Assembly (NCBI RefSeq): GCF_002752675.1
Contig: NZ_CP024608.1
Coordinates: 3,224,001-3,288,000, forward strand
From: Massilia violaceinigra
GTDB taxonomy: Bacteria; Pseudomonadota; Gammaproteobacteria; Burkholderiales; Burkholderiaceae_D
Direction: 5' to 3'
DNA: 64,000 nt
The notes beneath the pieces were generated by a model. The model was not told where the DNA came from. It saw only the letters and a list, made by a program, of their open reading frames with translations, and searched no databases. Of the stretch, positions 52,243 through 58,896 are shown piece by piece. Every line of letters begins with the position of its first letter. The first letter of the stretch is position 1. Both the position numbers and the translations under genes were made by a program.

Positions 52243-53052
52243 ATGGATAAGAAAAAAGAGACCTTTCCCAACGTACTGGAAGCGCTGATGCTGTTCGTCG
52301 CGCTGTACATGGTCGAATACGTGGTGGGCGCGGCGCTGTATGACGTGCGCGGTGTGTTGTCGATGGAGCCACGCGACCTGACCGGCATGATCATGGTGCT
52401 CGGCAATGGCGTTATCTTTACCGTGGTGATGCACTACAAAGGCTTGACTTACCGCGAGCTGTTTCACTCCTCGTCGGCGTCCGCAAGCGCCACCATGCTG
52501 GTGGTCTTTCCGGCGATCGCCCTGACGCTCCCCTTGATTTTCATGGCCATGTCCATGCTCGATGCGGCGACGGTCATGCTGTTTCCCATGACGTCCCAGG
52601 AGCAAGCCCTGTTTGCCAACATGAAGGCCGACAGCGTGGGGATGATCGTGGCGATCTGTGTTCTGGCGCCGGTGCTGGAGGAAATGCTGTTTCGCGGAAT
52701 TATCTTGCGCAGCTTTCTGGGCCAGTATCCGAAATGGGCCGCCATCCTGGCATCGGCCGGACTATTCGGCTTTGCGCACATGAATATCTATCAATATGTC
52801 GGCGCCGTGATCATCGGGGTGTTTCTCGGCTGGCTGTATGAGCGCACCAAGTCCTTGCTACCCTGCATCGGGCACCATGCCGCGTATAACACTTTGTGCG
52901 TTGCGCAGGAGTGGAGTTATGTTCGCGACGCGCAGGAGGGTTTGCCGCAGTTCGCATTCTCGTCCTGGCTGATTGCGATGTTGTCAGGGGCGGCGGGGGC
53001 GGCGTTTTTGTATCGTGTCCTGCACGTGCCGGCCGCGCAGCGCGGCGAGTGA
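52243..53052 (+). CDS. CPBP family intramembrane metalloprotease
   Basis: The product is a 269-aa polytopic membrane protein with about seven hydrophobic segments. The CPBP (CAAX protease and bacteriocin-processing) motifs are present: motif 1 EEMLFR (Glu146, Glu147, Arg151), motif 2 FGFAH (His179), and motif 3 HHAAYN (His211/His212, Asn216). Bacterial members act in protein maturation or bacteriocin self-immunity. The start at 52243 is in the ATG before DKKKETFPN; the frame opens earlier. Small genes follow it closely (33 bp), which may form one unit. Confidence 0.87.
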   Translation: MDKKKETFPNVLEALMLFVALYMVEYVVGAALYDVRGVLSMEPRDLTGMIMVLGNGVIFTVVMHYKGLTYRELFHSSSASASATMLVVFPAIALTLPLIFMAMSMLDAATVMLFPMTSQEQALFANMKADSVGMIVAICVLAPVLEEMLFRGIILRSFLGQYPKWAAILASAGLFGFAHMNIYQYVGAVIIGVFLGWLYERTKSLLPCIGHHAAYNTLCVAQEWSYVRDAQEGLPQFAFSSWLIAMLSGAAGAAFLYRVLHVPAAQRGE

Positions 53053-53084
53053 GCGCAAAGTGATTGATCACTGGAAAGGCACTG

Positions 53085-53393
53085 ATGTTTTGGAATATCG
53101 ATATTGGGCAGGGTGTGGTCGTGTTCGACGACATCTCTTTTCTTCCCGAGGTGTTCGATGCGGCCCAGCATGTCGACTACCTCAAGGAAGACCTGCTGAA
53201 AATTGTCTTTGGCGACGATCTGGTGCTGGATGCGGGCTGGTACCCGTCGTTCGATGAGCATGGCCGTTTTCTGCTCATGCTGGTGAGGGATGGCAACTGG
53301 GACGAGCCGGTCGAGCGTGCCGAGTTCACGGAGGTAGTTGCGCTCAAGGCACGGATCGCATGCATTGCCGGCAAACTGTCTCGCCCTGTTTGA
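53085..53393 (+). CDS. Small acidic cytosolic protein, possible immunity-type
   Basis: The product is 102 aa with no signal or membrane segment. It starts MFWNIDIGQGVVVFDDISFL, with GGAAAGG upstream of the ATG at 53085. The sequence has AGWYPSFDEHGRFLLMLVRD, a pattern I associate with small immunity-like proteins near polymorphic toxins, but I cannot name a family and no toxin is adjacent. A fragment of a related gene lies about 1.1 kb upstream (52014-52061), so the gene or its locus was once duplicated. Confidence 0.65.
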   Translation: MFWNIDIGQGVVVFDDISFLPEVFDAAQHVDYLKEDLLKIVFGDDLVLDAGWYPSFDEHGRFLLMLVRDGNWDEPVERAEFTEVVALKARIACIAGKLSRPV

Positions 53394-53405
53394 ATGCAGA
53401 ACCAT

Positions 53406-53762
53406 ATGCGTCAGTATGGCTGGAAACTACTGCTCGGCGCAGCCCTGATGGCGTCTGCGCCGGGCGCCGGCGCGACCAGTCCTTGCCTTAATAAGGATGG
53501 TTGTATCGATGCATGGAGTGCTTTTGTTCTGGTCTATACAGAGATGGGTTATGAGTATTGCCTGCCAGTACCACTGAGTGACCAAGATCGAGAGAAAGCC
53601 ATACGCGAGAAAATCGGGGATGTCCCGCCGGGTTTTCTGGAACGGTTGCGGGCCTCGGCAGTGTATGCGGCTACGCGAGCTGAACTCGAAGACGGTGGGA
53701 AGTTACACGATCCGGCCACGCGCCCCGCATTTTGCAAGGAATTTTATCTTGCTGGCAGTTGA
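53406..53762 (+). CDS. Small exported protein with four cysteines
   Basis: The 118-aa precursor has a signal peptide (about residues 1-22, LLLGAALMASAPGAGA) and a short mature part with four cysteines (SPCLNKDGC near the start, YCLPV in the middle, FCKEF near the end), suggesting disulfides in the periplasm. No family is recognised. The stop of the preceding gene is directly followed by an in-frame ATG at 53394, so either ATG could serve and the pair is probably cotranscribed. Confidence 0.6.
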   Translation: MRQYGWKLLLGAALMASAPGAGATSPCLNKDGCIDAWSAFVLVYTEMGYEYCLPVPLSDQDREKAIREKIGDVPPGFLERLRASAVYAATRAELEDGGKLHDPATRPAFCKEFYLAGS

Positions 53763-53861
53763 AATCGCATGAAGCGCGTCGCGGGGCAGTCCACCTGAGT
53801 GGCAGCGCGCTGTGATAGCAACTGCCGATTCAAAAACGCCATTCTTTTTAAGGACGCATCT

Positions 53862-54134
53862 GTGAGATATGTACGTTACTTAGTCGCTGGACTTGGATTA
53901 CTGCTTGTTCTGGCGTTCGCCGGGAACTGGGTGTTCGCAAAAGAGCACCTTGGAAGTCCATTTGCCCTCCATACCATGGGACGAGGCACGATAATGTGGG
54001 GGGCGCTGGCAGCGGGCTTGCTCGCCAATACCTGGAAAATGCGTATTGGTTTTGCTGCTTTGGGTGGACTCGGCGCCTGGGCTTTACTGTATGGCGTTTA
54101 TATATACCACCTACAAGTTTTTCCTGCTCCGTGA
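53862..54134 (+). CDS. Small integral membrane protein, 90 aa
   Basis: The GTG start at 53862 is chosen because AAGGA lies 8 nt upstream; the frame extends to 53799. There are three hydrophobic segments: YLVAGLGLLLVLAFAGNWVF, TIMWGALAAGLLAN, and GFAALGGLGAWALLYGVYIY. No family is recognised. It is the last of the row of small genes after the CPBP protease. Confidence 0.5.
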   Translation: MRYVRYLVAGLGLLLVLAFAGNWVFAKEHLGSPFALHTMGRGTIMWGALAAGLLANTWKMRIGFAALGGLGAWALLYGVYIYHLQVFPAP

Positions 54135-54215
54135 CTTGGCGTGTGCACAGGTAGGATTTCAGGTAGCGGCCAAACTTCTCCGTCAAGGGGATCAGTTTGC
54201 GGCGGGCACCTCCTC
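54112..54215 (-). pseudogene. Possible tyrosine recombinase fragment
   Basis: Read leftward, after a stop codon the frame gives GGARRKLIPLTEKFGRYLKS and YLCTRQVTEQEKL, reminiscent of the GKGxKxRxIPL...YL segment in the core of phage-type integrases. Only about 30 codons are recognisable, there is a stop just upstream, and it runs into the membrane-protein gene on the other strand. Confidence 0.25.
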
Positions 54216-54439
54216 AAAAGTTACAGTCGTCTTTCGTATAGCCCCAAGGTCCGTTTCCGGGGCGAAAGCAGACGGTCGTGCTGGCTCAGACGAGTCAAGC
54301 CAATTTGCTGCGAACTTATCTTCGCGCTCGACGACAGCATTGGGGCTGAACTTTCAAGGCATGATCGACAGAACTGCTCGCGTATCCGGCGCAAGCGCCG
54401 TGCTTGCACCGGATGCCGGGCAACGTCGCTTTCCCCCGA
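54135..54439. other. Intergenic, probably decayed
   Basis: Besides the possible integrase scrap at its left end, nothing recognisable. ORFs on both strands lack ribosome binding sites and have shifted composition compared with neighbours. Confidence 0.4.
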
Positions 54440-55591
54440 TTAATTACCGCATCCCTCCGCCGCCGGCTCGCCGCAGGCAATCATCCGCTGCACTGTGGCG
54501 TTGCGCGGGTAATTCGTGTGCGCGCTCGTCGGCAGTTCAATCAGCCCAAGGTAGGTCGGTGCGTTCGACACCACCACATCGATGATCGGATACCCCGCGC
54601 GCGCGGCGAACGGGCTCTTCACCAGGGTGTACCCGAGCACGTCGTTGGGATCGGTGAACGCCACCACGGTCGGCACATCGGTCGGCTTGCCGATGCCCTG
54701 CGCATTGCGCTGCGCGATCAATGCCTGGATCGGATCGACTGGAAAGTCGCCCGGCCCCGGCGGCGCCATGGAACCGTCCAGGTCCATCTCGGCCAACCTG
54801 AGCAGTGGCAACTGGTTGGCGCGCATGAAGATCAGGGACATGCGGTTGAATACTTGCAGCGCCGTCGCCGATTGCTCCGGCTTGGTGGAGAGCTTGAAGA
54901 GGGCGTCAAAAGCCACTTTGCTGCCCAGGCTGTCAGTGATGAGCACCAGCGGAATCGGCTCCGGCGGCACCTCGCCGCCGCCCGGCACCAGCGGCCGGCC
55001 GGTCCCGCCACCGGTCCCGAGCGCCTGCAGGATCGCCGCCTGCATGCGCTGGCTGATCGCCTCGCGCGCCTTGCCCTGGTAAATCACGGCGTCGGCCAGG
55101 CAGTCGTCGAGCAGCTTGTCTTTTAAGACCCGGTTGAGCCTGGCGCGCTTGTAGGGATAGGCGTCCTGGTCCGCCGGGCAATAGCCCGCCTTGTCGCTCT
55201 GGTCGTAGCACAGCTCGGCCTTGAGCGGCGTGGTCAGGGGCGACCACAGGATCGCGTTGACATTCAGCGCGCCGGCCGCCAGCGGCAATGTCTGGCGGTA
55301 CAGCACGATGCCGGTGTCGGCCACCGCGGTCGAGGAGAGCGCCACCTGGGCCGGATCGCCGCCCAGGCTGGCGTACAGCTGCGTGACCGATTCCCTGGCC
55401 CACGATTCATCCTGGGTGCACATGCCATGCACCAGCAGCACGTCGAGCGCGCCCTCCGGCTTGAGCAGGCTGGCCACGCCGGCGAAGGTCGGCAAGGTGG
55501 CCGGCGTGGCGTCGAGCACGGGCGTACGGTAGGGGGTGGAGCAGGCGACAAGAAAACCCAGCGTTGCTGAAAGCACGAGTGTACGTTTCAT
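54440..55591 (-). CDS. Lipoprotein with alpha/beta-hydrolase-like features
   Basis: The 383-aa precursor has a lipoprotein signal (LVLSATLGFLVAC, Cys17). DVLLVHGMCTQDESWARESV resembles the oxyanion-loop region of alpha/beta hydrolases, and LVLITDSLGSKVAFDAL is placed like a nucleophile elbow but reads D-S-L-G-S rather than GxSxG. A late VVSNAPTYLGLIELP is also hydrolase-like. Envelope location is likely; the reaction is not known. The ATG at 55591 is used (three consecutive ATGs follow GGAGA). The long upstream extension of this frame overlaps ycgR and is not credible. Confidence 0.65.
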   Translation of the reverse strand: MKRTLVLSATLGFLVACSTPYRTPVLDATPATLPTFAGVASLLKPEGALDVLLVHGMCTQDESWARESVTQLYASLGGDPAQVALSSTAVADTGIVLYRQTLPLAAGALNVNAILWSPLTTPLKAELCYDQSDKAGYCPADQDAYPYKRARLNRVLKDKLLDDCLADAVIYQGKAREAISQRMQAAILQALGTGGGTGRPLVPGGGEVPPEPIPLVLITDSLGSKVAFDALFKLSTKPEQSATALQVFNRMSLIFMRANQLPLLRLAEMDLDGSMAPPGPGDFPVDPIQALIAQRNAQGIGKPTDVPTVVAFTDPNDVLGYTLVKSPFAARAGYPIIDVVVSNAPTYLGLIELPTSAHTNYPRNATVQRMIACGEPAAEGCGN

Positions 55592-55749
55592 CATCATTCT
55601 CCGAAAGTTCGCGGTGAACTTGAAACATACCTCTTTCAGGCTGAGCCATGACGGCCTATCGGCACGCTCTTGGCCTCCGGTCAATGACGCTGCTGCCGGG
55701 CGGATAGTTTGCCTGACCGAACGTATTGACTCATTGAATGGAACCCGGA

Positions 55750-56508
55750 TCAGGCCAGGCCGGCCAGGCGCGCATTGCGTTCGCGCTCGAGCTTGGTGAT
55801 GTACTTTTGTACGCTGGCGAGGCCGCCGCGCGAAATGTCGACGAAGGCGCAGCCGAGGCGGCGGTTGGTCTTGTCGTTGAGCAGGGTCAGGTCGACCGAG
55901 TTGCGGATCATCAGGGTGGTCTGGACCGCGCCGACATCGGGCAAATCGATGCGGCACCCCGTGTAGCTGTGGCCGATCGTGTTGCCCAGCACCAGTTTGT
56001 TGTCGAGGATGGCAATCCCGCCGCAACTGATATCGGCCAGCGGAAACACGTGGGTGCCGCCGCCCGCGTCCTGCGCCAGGCGGATCACCACCGACACCGG
56101 GTTGCTGACCGGCGTGACCATACGGTAAAACTCGCGCCGCTGCAGGCGGATCAGGGTCTCGGGGATGGGAATCGTGAATGCCGGCGTGTCCTCGAAGGTG
56201 GTGGCTTGCACTTCCTCTGAGGAAAACAGGATGCGGATCTTGTCGAGCGAGGTTTCAAAAGCCATCCGCCCGACGTTGGCAAAGCGGCGGTGCTGTTCCG
56301 GGTCGGCCGAGCCGTCCAGGGTCAGGGTGTTGCTGTCGGGATCGACGTCGAGGATGGCCGAAACGCACACTTCGGTGCCGCGCCGGATGACCATGCGTAC
56401 CAGCTGGCGCTTTTCGCCGATGCTGCGCAGCAGCGCGATGATTTCCTTGCGCGAGGCGACTTCAAAGTCGTGCCAGCTTTCAATATCGGAATCATTGGTT
56501 GATTGCAT
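55750..56508 (-). CDS. ycgR: Flagellar brake protein YcgR (PilZ domain)
   Basis: YcgR binds c-di-GMP and slows the motor by contacting FliG and MotA. The 252-aa product has an N-terminal YcgR domain (about 15-115) and a C-terminal PilZ domain. The c-di-GMP motifs are RREFYR (residues 124-129) and DISCGG (159-164), both complete. The start at 56508 overlaps the FlhB-like gene by 17 bp, so it belongs to the same operon as fliS, fliT and the second fliK. Confidence 0.92.
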   Translation of the reverse strand: MQSTNDSDIESWHDFEVASRKEIIALLRSIGEKRQLVRMVIRRGTEVCVSAILDVDPDSNTLTLDGSADPEQHRRFANVGRMAFETSLDKIRILFSSEEVQATTFEDTPAFTIPIPETLIRLQRREFYRMVTPVSNPVSVVIRLAQDAGGGTHVFPLADISCGGIAILDNKLVLGNTIGHSYTGCRIDLPDVGAVQTTLMIRNSVDLTLLNDKTNRRLGCAFVDISRGGLASVQKYITKLERERNARLAGLA

Positions 56509-56854
56509 CTTTGTCTGCCGCTTCTTGTGGTCGGTCGATGAACAGGGCTGCGTCCGGCGGGGCCGGCAGGGGGCCACCTGCCGCTTGTGCGGCTTCAATA
56601 TGATATAGCCAGGCCAGCAGTTCCGCAATCGCCCGATACAGGCCGGGCGGAATCTGGCGGTCCAGGTCCACTCCCATCAGCAGGGCCACCAATTCCTTCG
56701 ACTCGTGCACGAACACGCCGGCATCCTTGGCGCGCTCGATGATCTGGGCGGCAATCAGGCCCTTGCCCTTGGCCACCACCTTGGGGGCGGGGTCGCCATT
56801 GTTGTAGGCCAGCGCGACCGCCGACTGGGGCCGCTTGGGCAGCGGCTCAGCCAT
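56492..56854 (-). CDS. FlhB C-terminal-domain protein (FhlB type)
   Basis: The 120-aa soluble protein corresponds to the cytoplasmic domain of FlhB after the cleavage site: SAVALAYNNGDPAPKVVAKG, AKDAGVFVHESKELVALLMG, IPPGLYRAIAELLAWLY. The NPTH motif is not present; it begins where the mature FlhB C-terminal fragment begins (NPTHYAVAL replaced by PQSAVALAY). In other bacteria such proteins (FhlB/YlqH) can take part in export switching. It overlaps the second fliK gene by 8 bp, an informative pairing as FliK acts on FlhB. Confidence 0.9.
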   Translation of the reverse strand: MAEPLPKRPQSAVALAYNNGDPAPKVVAKGKGLIAAQIIERAKDAGVFVHESKELVALLMGVDLDRQIPPGLYRAIAELLAWLYHIEAAQAAGGPLPAPPDAALFIDRPQEAADKDAINQ

Positions 56855-58070
56855 CGCCAGGCTCCGGAGTGCGGATGATGAGCGAGGCCAGCGCCGTGCC
56901 CGACACGTCCAGCGCCGAGGTCAGTTCGCCGGCGCGTGCGCGCAGGGCCTCGCCCGTGCCCTGGCTGCCGGTGCGCAATTCGATATGCACGCGGTCGCCC
57001 GTGGTGACGATGCTCGCTTCGATTTCGCCGAGCAGCGGAAAGCGCAGGCGCATGCCGCTGCGCCACACGGGAGCGGTGTCGTCCTCAAAGCCGCGTCCAC
57101 GCTGCTCCGGTGCATCCTTATGGATTTCCCATTGTAATTCCTGGCCCGGCGCCAGCTGGCCCTGCCAGGTGACGCGCGCCTGTTCCTGGGCGGTGAGCTG
57201 CAGGTTGATCAGCTGGGCGCTGGCCACTTCGGCCGCGGCCGGCCGGGCGCCGTTGCCGGGCGTGTTCATGGCTTGCTGCATCTGCGGTTCGCGCTGCAAT
57301 TCGCTCAGGGGACGCTTGCCGTCGGCCCATTCGGCCACGTGCGATTCGTAGAACACGCCGCTGCGGCTGATCGTCTCTTCCAGCTTGCGCGCCAGGGTGG
57401 CCGCTTCCGGCGCGCCCTGTTTCGGGTCGACCAGGGGCGCGGCGCCGGCAATCGCGGCCTGCTTGCCGGGGGCGGGATGGCCGATGTCGAGGATGCGCGC
57501 GAGCAGTTGTCCGGTGTTGCTGAGGGTGGCGGGCCGGGTCGTGGCATCGAGCGCGGGCAGGTCGGCGCTGGCGGTCAGGGGCGACTTGCCGAGCAGGGTG
57601 GCGGCCAGGCTGGTGGCGCGTCCGGCCGTGTTGGCGGCGTTGGCGCCCTTGCTTTCCTGCGGCTGCGCCTGCGGCAGGACGGGGGCCTGGAGCGGCGCGC
57701 GTTCGGGCGTGGCGCCGGTGGGCAGGGCTTGGCCGGCGGCGCCGGGCAAGGGTGTCTGGGCGGTAGCGGCGGGCTGGTTATCGAGGCGGAACTGGGGACG
57801 GGGATTGACCGCAACCAGGGTCATCGGCATTTCGGTGCCGGCTTCCGCGCCCTGCGGCAGGCTCATGCGGGCTTGTTCGCCCGCCACGCGCACCAGGAAG
57901 GTGCCGTCTTGAAACTTCGACAGGATCGCCACCTGCATCGACTGGCCGACCTGGGTCGACAGCACGCGCGCCAGCGCTTCCTGGCGGGTGTCGCCGACGC
58001 CGGGCGCGGAGCGGGCCGGGTCGACCTTGCCGACCGGATGCAACCCCGGGCCGTCCGTGCGCGCCAGCAT
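56847..58070 (-). CDS. Second FliK-like hook-length control protein
   Basis: The 407-aa protein is Ala/Gln/Pro-rich in the middle (about 85-150) with a C-terminal FliK/Flg_hook domain (about 310-400): QLAPGQELQWEIHKDAPEQR, MRLRFPLLGEIEASIVTTGD, VHIELRTGSQGTGEALRARA. The N-terminus (VGDTRQEALARVLSTQVGQS) resembles the start of betaproteobacterial FliK-like proteins encoded beside FhlB. It differs from the FliK at 43743-45200, so the two likely have separate roles. It follows fliT by 11 bp. Confidence 0.85.
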   Translation of the reverse strand: MLARTDGPGLHPVGKVDPARSAPGVGDTRQEALARVLSTQVGQSMQVAILSKFQDGTFLVRVAGEQARMSLPQGAEAGTEMPMTLVAVNPRPQFRLDNQPAATAQTPLPGAAGQALPTGATPERAPLQAPVLPQAQPQESKGANAANTAGRATSLAATLLGKSPLTASADLPALDATTRPATLSNTGQLLARILDIGHPAPGKQAAIAGAAPLVDPKQGAPEAATLARKLEETISRSGVFYESHVAEWADGKRPLSELQREPQMQQAMNTPGNGARPAAAEVASAQLINLQLTAQEQARVTWQGQLAPGQELQWEIHKDAPEQRGRGFEDDTAPVWRSGMRLRFPLLGEIEASIVTTGDRVHIELRTGSQGTGEALRARAGELTSALDVSGTALASLIIRTPEPGDG

Positions 58071-58081
58071 CGCGAGTACGA

Positions 58082-58420
58082 CTAGACGCCGCCGTAGGCG
58101 TTATTCAGACGGCGCGCGGTGCCGCTGCTGTTGATCAGTTGCGACAGTTGCGCCATCCACGGGGTGGTCAGGTCGCGGATGATGCGGTCGTAGGCCAGCA
58201 GCTGCTTGATGATCGCCACTTTCTTGACCCGGCTGGCGCCTTCGAGCAGCACTTGCTGGTCGTTGGCTTGCAGGGCCGCGACATGCGCGCCAACCCGTTT
58301 TTCCAGCAAGCTCAGTTCGTCCCACTCGCCGCTTTCGGCGGCGCTTACCATCTGCGCCGACAGGGCCAGCATCGCTTCGTAGGTCGACAGCACGTCATCG
58401 TTGGTCATGGTCATGGTCAT
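58082..58420 (-). CDS. fliT: Flagellar export chaperone FliT
   Basis: FliT is the chaperone of the cap protein FliD. The 112-aa helical protein fits the family (LSLLEKRVGAHVAALQANDQ; KQLLAYDRIIRDLTTPWMAQ). The 5' end consists of ATGACC repeated three times, so starts at 58420, 58414 and 58408 are all possible. It begins 3 bp after fliS. Confidence 0.85.
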   Translation of the reverse strand: MTMTMTNDDVLSTYEAMLALSAQMVSAAESGEWDELSLLEKRVGAHVAALQANDQQVLLEGASRVKKVAIIKQLLAYDRIIRDLTTPWMAQLSQLINSSGTARRLNNAYGGV

Positions 58421-58423
58421 GGT

Positions 58424-58870
58424 TCAGGCACTCACAAGGTTGGAAATGCGCACTGGCGCGACGTCGGGAATGGCGGCCGGGGCCGCGCCGATGGCGTTCC
58501 AGGTCTCGCGCAGCTCGGTCAGCAAGCCCTGGATTTCGACCATGATCTCGGTATCGTTTTTCAGGTTCGCTGCCAGCAGGCGCGCGCTCATGTATTCGTA
58601 CAGCGAATCGAGGTTCTCGGCGATCTGGCCCCCGGCTTTCTTGTCGAGGCTGGCGCGCAAGCCATTGTCGATGATCTGGATGGCTTTCGAGATCGCCTTG
58701 CCTTTTTCCGGAATATTGCCCGACTTCATGTGCATCAGACCGCTGAGCACCGCCACCAGGGCGCCATCGAACAGCATGACGATCAGTTTGTGCGGGGACG
58801 CCGCCACCACGCTGGTTTCCAGGCCGACCTTGGCATAGCTGCTCGCGCCCCTGTTGGGAGATCCAAACAT
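58424..58870 (-). CDS. fliS: Flagellin chaperone FliS
   Basis: FliS binds newly made flagellin and keeps it unfolded for export. The 148-aa product contains the conserved GLETSVVAASPHKLIVMLFD and IPEKGKAISKAIQIIDNGLR, and IAENLDSLYEYMSARLLAAN. AGAGGAC precedes the ATG. It sits between fliD and fliT; its clients are the two flagellins at 61.5-64 kb. Confidence 0.95.
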   Translation of the reverse strand: MFGSPNRGASSYAKVGLETSVVAASPHKLIVMLFDGALVAVLSGLMHMKSGNIPEKGKAISKAIQIIDNGLRASLDKKAGGQIAENLDSLYEYMSARLLAANLKNDTEIMVEIQGLLTELRETWNAIGAAPAAIPDVAPVRISNLVSA

Positions 58871-58896
58871 AATTAATGTCCTCTTTCTGTCGTACG

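Noticed and set aside
55592..56026. N-terminal extension of the lipoprotein frame to 56026
   Set aside because: It overlaps ycgR, is Arg/Pro/Gln-rich, and places the clear lipoprotein signal peptide in the middle of the protein. The start at 55591 with GGAGA fits.
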